DNA from: a bacterium
GTDB taxonomy: Bacteria; JALSQH01
Assembly: GCA_027004335.1 (NCBI GenBank)
Contig: JALTID010000047.1
Span: forward strand, 1 to 13,720
DNA: 13,720 nt
Direction of reading: 5' to 3'
Shown here: positions 7,459 through 13,720 of the stretch, one piece after another
How positions within the stretch are numbered: the stretch's first letter is position 1
Layout of the letters: the number at the start of each line of letters is the position of its first letter
Notes under the pieces: model-generated
The model's database searches: none
What the model was told of the DNA's origin: nothing
Seen by the model: the letters and a program-made list of their open reading frames with translations, nothing else
Program-made: the position numbers and the translations under genes

Positions 7459-8976
7459 ATGAAGAAGGTGGACCCTGTGGATTTCCAGAATAAGGTTTAT
7501 ATTTACGACACTATGCGGAAAACTAAAGTTAAGTTTGAGCCAATTGAAAAAGGCAGGATAGGTATGTATGTGTGCGGCCCCACTGTTTATGATGATCCTC
7601 ATGTGGGTCATGCAAGAGCAGCCATTGCATTTGATGTAATCTTTAGATTTTTCAAATACATAGGATTTGATGTAACTTATGTAAGAAATTATACAGATGT
7701 GGACGATAAGATCATAAACAGGGCAAACGAAAAGGGAATATCCACTGATGAACTCTCTGAGAAATATATAAAGTCTTATGAAGAAGATATGAAAGCCCTC
7801 AATGTACTGGAACCCACATATAAACCAAGAGTAACACAACATATTCCTCATATTATTGAGATGATAGAAAAAATTCTTGCCAATGGACACGGGTATGTGG
7901 CCGAGGAGAATGTATATTTTGATGTACTTTCTTTCCCGGAGTATGGGAAATTGTCCGGGAGAAATATTGATGAGCTTGTTGCAGGAGTTAGGGTTGAACC
8001 TGGTCCGGGGAAAAAACATCCCCTTGATTTTGCTCTCTGGAAAGCTTCAAAACCGGGAGAACCTTTCTGGGAAAGCCCATGGGGTAAGGGAAGACCGGGA
8101 TGGCATATTGAATGTTCTGTAATGAGTACATATTATCTTGGAATCCCCTTTGATATTCATGGGGGTGGTATTGATCTTGTTTTTCCTCACCACGAAAATG
8201 AAATAGCCCAGAGTGAAGCAGCGTATAAGAAGAAATTTGTGAATTACTGGATCCACAATGGACATGTGGAGATAAATAAAGAAAAGATGTCAAAGAGCCT
8301 TAAAAACTTTATCAGGGTGAAAGACGCAGTTAAAGAGTATGAAGCTGAAGCGATAAGATTTTTTCTCCTGGAAACTTACTACAGGAGTCCCGTAAGTTTT
8401 AACGAGGAAGGTCTCAGAATCACTGAGAATAACTTGATGAGTTTATATCAGACAATTCTTGATTTAATATCTATTAAAAATCAATTAGTTAGTGGTAAAA
8501 ACCTTGAGCAGTTTATTAACTCTCTGGGGAAGAATCAGAAAAGAAGTGTGGAGACGATTCTTTCTTTTCAGGAAAAGTTTCTATCCACTCTGGCAGATGA
8601 TTTCCATACGGCGAAAGCAGTTGGAGAACTTTTTCAGTTCTTTTCAGAAGTCAATAAGGTGATAAAAATAAATGATTTATGGAAAAAAGAAGGTTCAGAA
8701 GTATTTTATAATGAGATTTTTGATCAGATTAATATGATAAAAGAAATTTTCGGAATTTTGGAGGATATGCCCGAAGATTTTATCAGACGGGTAAATTTAA
8801 GAAGATTGAGTAAAAAAGGCGTCTCAGAGGAATATGTTCTGGAATTAATTGAGAAAAGGCAGAAAGCTCGTGAAGAAAAAAATTGGAAGGAGGCTGATAG
8901 GATAAGGGAAGAACTCAAAGAAAAGGGTATTCTTCTTGAAGATACTCTCTCAGGTACGAGATGGAGGGTGGAGTAG
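7459..8976 (+). CDS. cysS: Cysteinyl-tRNA synthetase
   Basis: This class I synthetase attaches cysteine to tRNA(Cys). The 505-residue protein shows the HIGH-type motif CGPTVYDDPHVGHAR (39-53) and KMSKS (276-280). The four zinc ligands that select cysteine are all present: Cys39, Cys219 (in GWHIECSVMS), His244 and Glu248 (in FPHHENE). The spacing of the last three matches the E. coli enzyme. The DALR-type helical domain follows from about 330. The C-terminal segment AREEKNWKEADRIREELKEK (about 470-490) is the typical end of bacterial CysRS. ATG at 7459 sits 6 nt after the gltX stop, with GGAGGT (7443-7448) inside the end of gltX. The queD start codon follows its TAG stop with no gap. It is a complete housekeeping gene with nothing missing. 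Confidence 0.97.
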   Translation: MKKVDPVDFQNKVYIYDTMRKTKVKFEPIEKGRIGMYVCGPTVYDDPHVGHARAAIAFDVIFRFFKYIGFDVTYVRNYTDVDDKIINRANEKGISTDELSEKYIKSYEEDMKALNVLEPTYKPRVTQHIPHIIEMIEKILANGHGYVAEENVYFDVLSFPEYGKLSGRNIDELVAGVRVEPGPGKKHPLDFALWKASKPGEPFWESPWGKGRPGWHIECSVMSTYYLGIPFDIHGGGIDLVFPHHENEIAQSEAAYKKKFVNYWIHNGHVEINKEKMSKSLKNFIRVKDAVKEYEAEAIRFFLLETYYRSPVSFNEEGLRITENNLMSLYQTILDLISIKNQLVSGKNLEQFINSLGKNQKRSVETILSFQEKFLSTLADDFHTAKAVGELFQFFSEVNKVIKINDLWKKEGSEVFYNEIFDQINMIKEIFGILEDMPEDFIRRVNLRRLSKKGVSEEYVLELIEKRQKAREEKNWKEADRIREELKEKGILLEDTLSGTRWRVE

Positions 8977-9345
8977 ATGTACTATATCTACCGCGAAATT
9001 ACATTTTCTGCTGCACACAGATTAAGAGAGTATCATGGTAAGTGTGAAAACCTTCATGGTCACAACTGGAAGGTAAGAGCTTATTTAAAGTCGGTTGACC
9101 TCGATGATCTTGGAATGGTTGTTGATTTTGGAGTTCTTGATAAAAAACTTAAAGAAATTTCTGAGCTTCTTGACCATAAGTATTTGAATGAAATAGAACC
9201 TTTTGATAAGCTAAATCCAAGTGCTGAAAATATTGCAAAGTTCATTTTTGCCTCTCTTAAAGCAGAATTTAATGGTCCCAGAGTCTTTGTACACAGGGTA
9301 ATGGTGTGGGAAAGCGAAAAATCATGTGCAATTTATGAGGAATAG
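8977..9345 (+). CDS. queD: 6-carboxy-5,6,7,8-tetrahydropterin synthase
   Basis: QueD converts 7,8-dihydroneopterin triphosphate to 6-carboxytetrahydropterin, the second step towards preQ0. The 122-residue length is typical. Zinc ligands are His14 (SAAHRL), His27 and His29 (NLHGHNW), and Cys23 in GKCEN is the catalytic nucleophile. Further family residues are Asp50 (MVVDFG), His67 in LLDHKYLN, NPSAENIA (80-87) and Glu112 in VWES. The family also includes eukaryotic 6-pyruvoyl-tetrahydropterin synthase, but adjacency to queC and folE2 supports QueD. The ATG directly follows the cysS stop, with GGAGGGTG (8963-8970) as ribosome binding site. The queC start is 2 nt beyond the stop. Confidence 0.95.
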   Translation: MYYIYREITFSAAHRLREYHGKCENLHGHNWKVRAYLKSVDLDDLGMVVDFGVLDKKLKEISELLDHKYLNEIEPFDKLNPSAENIAKFIFASLKAEFNGPRVFVHRVMVWESEKSCAIYEE

Positions 9346-9347
9346 CA

Positions 9348-10073
9348 ATGAAAAAAGCTGTTGTTCTTCTAAGTGGTGGCCTTGATTCTACCACAACGCT
9401 TGCGTATGCATTAAAAGTTGATCAGTGCGATGTTTTTCCTGTTTCTTTTAATTATGGTCAGAGACACAGTTTTGAACTGAGAAATATTCCTGATATTCTT
9501 AAATTTTTTTCTATCCCTGAGGAGAGATGGCAGATTATTAAGATTGATAATTCTTTTTTTTCAACTTCTGCCCTTGTAAATCCTGATATAGGAGTCCCTC
9601 TGGACAGGGATCTGGATATAGATGAGATTCCTGTTACATATGTACCTGCAAGGAATACTATTTTCCTTTCCTATGCTCTGGCTTATGCTGAGATTCTTGA
9701 GACTGGAGATATTTACATAGGGGTAAATGCGATTGATTATAGTGGTTACCCTGATTGCAGACCCGAATATATTGAATCCTTTGAAAAGATGGCAAATTTA
9801 GCTACAAAAGCAGCTGTAGAGAGAAGAATAAGGTACAGGATTCATACACCGCTGATAAATATGACCAAGGCAAAAATAGTAAAACTTGGAACTGAGTTAG
9901 GGGTGGACTATTCAATTACCCATAGCTGTTATTCTCCCGGTCCCAATGGAGAACCCTGCGGAGAATGTGATAGTTGCAGATTGAGGATAGAGGGATTTGC
10001 AAAGGCGGGGCTTGTGGATCCTCTTAAAGATAAGTACCTGTCAAAGAAATATTTCCCGGAGTGGTGGAAATGA
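9348..10073 (+). CDS. queC: 7-cyano-7-deazaguanine (preQ0) synthase
   Basis: QueC uses ATP and ammonia to convert 7-carboxy-7-deazaguanine to preQ0, the precursor of queuosine in tRNA. The 241-residue protein begins with the PP-loop SGGLDS (9-14) that binds ATP. Other family segments are FNYGQRH (34-40), YVPARNT (98-104) and the DYSGYPDCRPEY segment (130-141). Four cysteines form the zinc site: Cys194, Cys204, Cys207 and Cys210 (the last three in CGECDSC). All expected features are present. The ATG has GAGG about 7 nt upstream, inside the end of queD. The last 4 nt (ATGA) overlap the folE2 start. Its substrate-forming enzyme QueE is not encoded in the window and must lie elsewhere. Confidence 0.97.
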   Translation: MKKAVVLLSGGLDSTTTLAYALKVDQCDVFPVSFNYGQRHSFELRNIPDILKFFSIPEERWQIIKIDNSFFSTSALVNPDIGVPLDRDLDIDEIPVTYVPARNTIFLSYALAYAEILETGDIYIGVNAIDYSGYPDCRPEYIESFEKMANLATKAAVERRIRYRIHTPLINMTKAKIVKLGTELGVDYSITHSCYSPGPNGEPCGECDSCRLRIEGFAKAGLVDPLKDKYLSKKYFPEWWK

Positions 10074-10897
10074 AGGATGTCCAGAATATGCCTCCAGAGC
10101 ACAACATTAGAATTGACAAAGTTGGAATAAAAAACTTACGCTATCCTATTGTTGTTCTTGATAAACAGAAGCAGAAACAGCATACAGTTGCTGAAGTCAG
10201 CATGTTTGTTGAGTTACCTGAGGATTTTAAAGGGACTCATATGAGCAGGTTTGTAGAGATCCTGAATGAAAACTGGAAGGATATTCAGGTAAAGAAGATA
10301 AAAACTATTTTGCGGGAGATGAAAAAGAGATTGAATGCCCCTGCATCTCATATGATCATAAGATTCCCATATTTCATAGAAAAAGAAGCACCTATCACAA
10401 AAACACAGAGCCTCATGTCATACGATATTACAATATTTAGTAGCAGTTACGAAGAGATAGATGATTTTATTTATAAAGTTGAAGTACCTGTTACAAGTTT
10501 ATGTCCATGTTCAAAAGAAATAAGTGATTACGGTGCCCATAATCAGAGGAGTATCATATCCCTCTCTGTAAGGACCTCTGCCTTTGTGTGGCTTGAGGAT
10601 TTGATCAGAATCGCAGAAACATCTGCCAGCTGTGAGGTATTCACTTTGTTGAAAAGAGAAGATGAAAAGTATGTTACTGAACATGCTTATGATAATCCTA
10701 TGTTTGTGGAAGATATTGTGAGAAATGTAGCTGAAAAATGTGAAAAGGAAAAAAGCATTATATGGTTTGCGGCTTCTTCCGAAAACTTTGAGAGTATTCA
10801 TAACCATAATGCCTTTGCTTATATTGAAAGGTGGAAGGATAAAAAAACAAGGGAGAGATTAGAGAAGTATCTGTATGGACATATCTTACAGGTTTGA
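10070..10897 (+). CDS. folE2: GTP cyclohydrolase I type B
   Basis: FolE2 converts GTP to 7,8-dihydroneopterin triphosphate, the entry step for both folate and 7-deazaguanine synthesis. The 275-residue product carries the COG1469 signatures: DVQ near the N-terminus, THMSRFVEILNENW (56-69), TSLCPCSKEISDYGAHNQRS (142-161) and KREDEKYVTEHAYDNPMFVE (195-214). Probable metal or active-site residues are Cys145, Cys147, His157 and Glu204. The family is unrelated in sequence to classic FolE and is known to work with metals other than zinc. The ATG at 10070 overlaps the queC stop as ATGA and has GGAG 8 nt upstream; GTG codons at 10061 and 10064 are in frame but less likely. Directly behind queD-queC, it supplies the QueD substrate. 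Its last 23 nt overlap the kinase gene. Confidence 0.95.
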   Translation: MKDVQNMPPEHNIRIDKVGIKNLRYPIVVLDKQKQKQHTVAEVSMFVELPEDFKGTHMSRFVEILNENWKDIQVKKIKTILREMKKRLNAPASHMIIRFPYFIEKEAPITKTQSLMSYDITIFSSSYEEIDDFIYKVEVPVTSLCPCSKEISDYGAHNQRSIISLSVRTSAFVWLEDLIRIAETSASCEVFTLLKREDEKYVTEHAYDNPMFVEDIVRNVAEKCEKEKSIIWFAASSENFESIHNHNAFAYIERWKDKKTRERLEKYLYGHILQV

Positions 10898-12572
10898 AGG
10901 TTATGAAATAATAGAGCAGGTGGGGATTGGGACTACCTCTACTGTCTTTAAAGCAAGAGATATCCATTTAGACCGTATTGTGGCTTTAAAAGTTATTCAT
11001 CCTGAACTTGCTTCTAACAAGGAATTTTTAAAAAGATTTTATCAGGAGGCCCGTGCAATTGCTTCAGTTGATCACTCTGTGGTGGTTAAAATTTATCATA
11101 TTTCTCACGATACAAAACATCCTTTTTTTGTAGAAGAGTTTGTTGATGGAATAACTCTGGAAGAGTTGAAGAGGGAAAGATCTCCAGTTTTTCCAGAAGA
11201 AGTTGTTTTTTTTCTTTTGAAGGAGATCCTTGAAGGTTTAAAAGCAGTGCATGAAAGAGGTATTGTACACAGGGATCTTAAGCCGGAGAATATTATTATT
11301 ACTTCTGAGGGCAAGCCCAAAATCCTTGATTTTGGGCTTGCCCATCTACCCGGTGTTGAGCGGCTTACCCAACCGGGATCTCTATTAGGATCATTACCAT
11401 ATTCTTCTCCAGAACAGTTGCTTGGGAAAGAAGTATCTCCTTCTTCAGATATTTTTTCTCTGGGTGTAATTGCCTATGAACTTATCACTTCTCATCATCC
11501 TTTCTCCAGCAGTTCAGAGTTAAGTGCAATATTAAAATCAATGCTCAATAATAACCCTGTTCCACCTTCAAAGTATGTTCCATGGATCGATCCTGATTCA
11601 GAAAAAATTCTGATAAAAATGATTGAAAAATCTTCAAAGGAGAGGTATGAGAATTGTGATGGACTTATATTAGATATAGAGAAATTTCTTGATATTTCAA
11701 ATATAAACTGGAAAGAGACATTCTCTCAGTGGTTAAACAAGGATCTTATTCCGCAGAAAGTTTATAGTATGATAGCGGATGAGGTTAAAAACAGACTGAT
11801 AATTACAGTTAATCCTATTGACAGAGAGGAACTATTAAAAAGATTAGAGAAACTTGGTAAAAAGCTTTCCAATGTGGAAATAGTTTTCCTCAAGTACAGA
11901 AGGCTTTTTTTTATTGCTTTTTTTATACTTCTCTTTCTCGTTTTTATATTCTTGGCTCCCAGAGGTTTAAATTATTATGGGTCCATTGATAAAAATTTTT
12001 TCAGAGGCGTAAGTTCTTCGCTTAGTAAAAAAAAATCTTTCTCCAAAAAAAGAATCACTAAATCAACCATTTTGAAAAAAAATAGGAAATCAAAGAATAG
12101 AAATCTTCAAGCTAAAAGAGAGAATCTAAAGAAGAAAATTATTCCAGCCAGATCTGTCATTTCCCATGGTATCCTGAAGGTATTTACTTTTCCATGGGCT
12201 GAGGTATATATTGATGGTGAATATTATGGTAAGACACCTTTTCTGAGTAGGGTTAATCTTCCACCGGGAAAACACAGGATAGAATTAAGACAGCCTTATG
12301 TGAAAACTGTCACTAAGGAGGTAGATATCCAGTCAGGAAAAACAAGAGAAATTCGTGTAAGGTTGGAATTTTTACCATCCTATATTAAAATAGAATCTGT
12401 TAATGCAGAAAAAATTTTTGTTAATGGTAAGGAAATAACGGCAAAAGAGTTAAAAAATTGGCTTAAAGTCCATAAGAATGTTACCGTGGAGGTAGTTAGA
12501 GGAGATAAAAGAAAGATATGCAAGTTTTCACTTCTTCCTGGAGAAAGAAAAGTGGTTTCCTGCTCGCCGTAG
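10875..12572 (+). CDS. Transmembrane Ser/Thr protein kinase with C-terminal PEGA repeats
   Basis: This 565-residue protein has a cytoplasmic eukaryotic-like kinase domain (about 10-275). Key residues are all present: glycine loop VGIGTTSTVF (16-25), Lys39 in VALKV, helix-C Glu58, HRDLKPEN (132-139), DFG (152-154), SPE (178-180) and Asp192 in SDIFSLGV. It is therefore probably an active RD kinase. After a linker, one membrane helix spans about 343-361 (FFIAFFILLFLVFIFLA). A very Lys/Arg/Ser-rich stretch (about 384-424) follows, then a PEGA domain (about 431-499: VYIDGEYYGKTPF, LPPGKHRIEL). A second, degenerate PEGA-like unit fills 502-565. The PEGA part should lie outside the cytoplasmic membrane and may sense the wall or a protein. 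The start has a weak GAGAAG site and overlaps folE2 by 23 nt; the stop overlaps the next gene by 55 nt. Targets are unknown. Confidence 0.93.
   Translation: MDISYRFEGYEIIEQVGIGTTSTVFKARDIHLDRIVALKVIHPELASNKEFLKRFYQEARAIASVDHSVVVKIYHISHDTKHPFFVEEFVDGITLEELKRERSPVFPEEVVFFLLKEILEGLKAVHERGIVHRDLKPENIIITSEGKPKILDFGLAHLPGVERLTQPGSLLGSLPYSSPEQLLGKEVSPSSDIFSLGVIAYELITSHHPFSSSSELSAILKSMLNNNPVPPSKYVPWIDPDSEKILIKMIEKSSKERYENCDGLILDIEKFLDISNINWKETFSQWLNKDLIPQKVYSMIADEVKNRLIITVNPIDREELLKRLEKLGKKLSNVEIVFLKYRRLFFIAFFILLFLVFIFLAPRGLNYYGSIDKNFFRGVSSSLSKKKSFSKKRITKSTILKKNRKSKNRNLQAKRENLKKKIIPARSVISHGILKVFTFPWAEVYIDGEYYGKTPFLSRVNLPPGKHRIELRQPYVKTVTKEVDIQSGKTREIRVRLEFLPSYIKIESVNAEKIFVNGKEITAKELKNWLKVHKNVTVEVVRGDKRKICKFSLLPGERKVVSCSP
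11309..11343. repeat. Perfect 16-bp inverted repeat with 3-nt loop inside the kinase gene
   Basis: GGGCAAGCCCAAAATC (11309-11324) and GATTTTGGGCTTGCCC (11328-11343) are exact reverse complements separated by CTT. The repeat lies over codons for GKPKILDFGLA, which includes the catalytic DFG. In RNA it would form a stable hairpin with about half G+C pairs. No U-run follows it, so it does not look like a normal intrinsic terminator. Confidence 0.95.
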
Positions 12573-13279
12573 TTTTTTTTCTAACAACAAATCTTTGGTC
12601 ATATAATTCTGAGGTGACTTCAACTGCTAAAAATAATAAATGTTCCGGCAAAGAGAATCTTGAAATGGGGATTTTCTCATATGAGCATGGTGATTATGAT
12701 AAGGCTTTGTTATTTCTGAATAAGGCGGTTAATTGTGAGAAGAGTCTGAATGTTAATTACAGGAAAAAGTTATATGTCACGCTGGGAGTAATCTGGTATA
12801 TAAAAAAGAAAATGAAGAAAAGTAAAAAATTTTTTTTAAAAGTTCTTGAGCTTGATCCAGAGTATTCCATTGATCCTCTCTTTTATCCACCTGAAATTGT
12901 GTTATTTTTTAACGAAATAAAAAATCAGAGAAGTAAGTTGCTTTCTTCAGTTGGTGTAACTTTTACTACGAAAAAAAACCCTGCTTTTTTAAATTTTGTT
13001 AAACGGGCCACGGTGGTCCTGCCCTTTGGTTTAAATTATTCCTTTACAGGTAAAAAGAAAAAGGCATGGATTTTTGGGACAATTCAAGCTTTTCTCTTAG
13101 CGGTTAATGTCAGCTTTTATTATTACAGGGTTTGTAATTTAAAGAGTTGTGGAGATAAGTATTATCCCCTTGAAAATGTATCAGAAGCAAAAGCTCTTCA
13201 GGTTATTCAGCTTACAGCAGGGTATGGGTGGCTGGGGTTATGGATCTATAATATCGTGGATGTGGTGGAGGGTAAGTGA
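12518..13279 (+). CDS. Exported TPR protein with two C-terminal membrane helices
   Basis: I do not recognise a named gene. The 253-residue product begins with a signal-peptide-like or anchor segment: a basic WRKK, then hydrophobic GFLLAVVFFLTTNLWS (13-28). Residues about 45-137 look like two TPR-type helical repeats (GIFSYEHGDYDKALLFLNKA, then LGVIWYIKKK to KVLELDPEY) ending in DPLFYPPEIVLFFNEIKNQ. The segment VVLPFGLNYSFTGKKKKAWI (166-185) resembles the PFG-x-GQ-type element seen in some TPR and DUF5683-like membrane proteins, followed by helices at about 184-203 and 226-249. The ATG at 12518 is the only in-frame start that keeps the N-terminal hydrophobic segment; GAGGAG lies 13 nt upstream, which is long. 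The first 55 nt overlap the kinase gene. A partner or substrate role for the kinase is inferred from this coupling. Confidence 0.75.
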   Translation: MQVFTSSWRKKSGFLLAVVFFLTTNLWSYNSEVTSTAKNNKCSGKENLEMGIFSYEHGDYDKALLFLNKAVNCEKSLNVNYRKKLYVTLGVIWYIKKKMKKSKKFFLKVLELDPEYSIDPLFYPPEIVLFFNEIKNQRSKLLSSVGVTFTTKKNPAFLNFVKRATVVLPFGLNYSFTGKKKKAWIFGTIQAFLLAVNVSFYYYRVCNLKSCGDKYYPLENVSEAKALQVIQLTAGYGWLGLWIYNIVDVVEGK

Positions 13280-13720
13280 TGAATACCGAGCTTCTTAATA
13301 TTATTTTTAAGTTTGTTATTGCAACACTTTTAGGCTCCTTAATAGGTCTTGAAAGACAATTTGCAGTAAGAAGATGGGGAAGGGATGTGGATCGGGGGTA
13401 TACCGGGATCAGGACTTTCAGTTTTTACGCATTATTAGGAGCTCTCGCAGAGTATATAGGTATCAAAGAGGGGATCTGGATTCTAATTATAAGTTTTACA
13501 GGGTTATTGATACTTGTGACTGCGTATTATTATTTTACCGTAACAAAAATAGGGGATAGAGGCATAACTACGGAAGTCAGTAGCCTAATCACTTTCTGGC
13601 TTGGTGCCCTTGTTATGAGAGATGAAATAATACTTGCAGTGACCCTTGCTGTTATAGTCACCTTCCTCCTCTCCATAAAACCAAGAACGGATAAGCTCAC
13701 AAAAAGGATCACTGAAGAAG
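13279..13720 (+). CDS. COG3174-type (MgtC/SapB-related) membrane protein, 3' end outside window
   Basis: The frame opens at an ATG whose A is the last base of the preceding TGA (TGATG) and stays open to the window edge, giving 147 residues. GGAGGG (13267-13272) lies 6 nt upstream. Family-like motifs are LGSLIGLERQ (18-27), the TGIRTFSFYALLGALAEY segment (42-59) and ITTEVSSLITFWLGALVMR (96-114), within at least four hydrophobic helices. This pattern matches the N-terminal MgtC/SapB-like part of COG3174 (DUF4010-containing) integral membrane proteins, whose transported substrate or function is not established. The likely C-terminal DUF4010 part would be beyond the window. It is the last visible gene of the rightward block, translationally coupled to the TPR protein. 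Confidence 0.85.
   Translation, partial: MNTELLNIIFKFVIATLLGSLIGLERQFAVRRWGRDVDRGYTGIRTFSFYALLGALAEYIGIKEGIWILIISFTGLLILVTAYYYFTVTKIGDRGITTEVSSLITFWLGALVMRDEIILAVTLAVIVTFLLSIKPRTDKLTKRITEE

Noticed and set aside
7399-8019. 206-codon open frame on the minus strand across cysS
   Set aside because: It lies wholly over well-conserved gltX and cysS coding sequence, has no ribosome binding site, and its translation shows no domain; it is a shadow frame.
10070-10897. QueF (preQ0 reductase) as the identity of the gene after queC
   Set aside because: The LCPCSKEIS, GAHNQRS and DEKYVTEHAYDNP motifs are those of FolE2; the QueF nitrile-reductase motif set is absent.
6052-10897. A 7-deazaguanine DNA-modification (Dpd) island
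   Set aside because: No dpdA, dpdB, restriction or phage genes are present; the neighbours are housekeeping tRNA synthetases, so ordinary preQ0/queuosine supply is more likely.

Overview
The window is dense bacterial chromosome, AT-rich by eye (roughly 40% G+C), with strong AGGAGG-type ribosome binding sites and almost no intergenic DNA. It holds two divergent gene blocks read from one 75-bp control region (5070-5144), plus a partial gene at each edge. I see no rRNA, tRNA, CRISPR array, insertion sequence or phage gene. The gene set suggests an anaerobic, acyl-CoA-metabolising bacterium that conserves energy with an ADP-forming acyl-CoA synthetase. Membrane Ser/Thr kinases with PEGA domains point towards deltaproteobacteria-like or candidate-phylum lineages, but the sequence does not fix the taxon.

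Left block (minus strand, 5069 down to 211): four closely spaced genes that read as one operon. They are a fused alpha-beta ADP-forming acyl-CoA synthetase, a P-loop/DRTGG protein resembling the N-terminal half of long phosphotransacetylases, 3-hydroxybutyryl-CoA dehydrogenase and enoyl-CoA hydratase. The last two interconvert crotonyl-CoA, 3-hydroxybutyryl-CoA and acetoacetyl-CoA; the synthetase can turn an acyl-CoA thioester into free acid plus ATP. A near-consensus sigma70-type promoter (TTGAAA, 17 bp, TATAAT) drives the block. It ends one base from the stop of a convergent, truncated membrane-protein gene at the left edge.

Right block (plus strand, 5145 to the window end): nine genes, most overlapping or separated by 0-6 bp, so probably one transcript. 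The order is a metallo-beta-lactamase-fold hydrolase, glutamyl-tRNA synthetase (gltX), cysteinyl-tRNA synthetase (cysS), queD, queC, folE2, a transmembrane Ser/Thr kinase with PEGA repeats, a secreted or membrane TPR protein, and the start of a COG3174-type (MgtC/SapB-related) membrane protein. FolE2, QueD and QueC supply three of the four steps from GTP to preQ0, the 7-deazaguanine precursor of queuosine; QueE, QueF and Tgt are not in the window.

The least explained part is the 3' trio of kinase, TPR/two-helix membrane protein and COG3174 protein. It looks like an envelope signalling module translationally coupled to tRNA-related genes. Other points of interest are a perfect 16-bp inverted repeat over the kinase DFG codons, face-to-face promoters with overlapping -10 elements, and a DRTGG protein without its transferase domain placed next to an ADP-forming synthetase.
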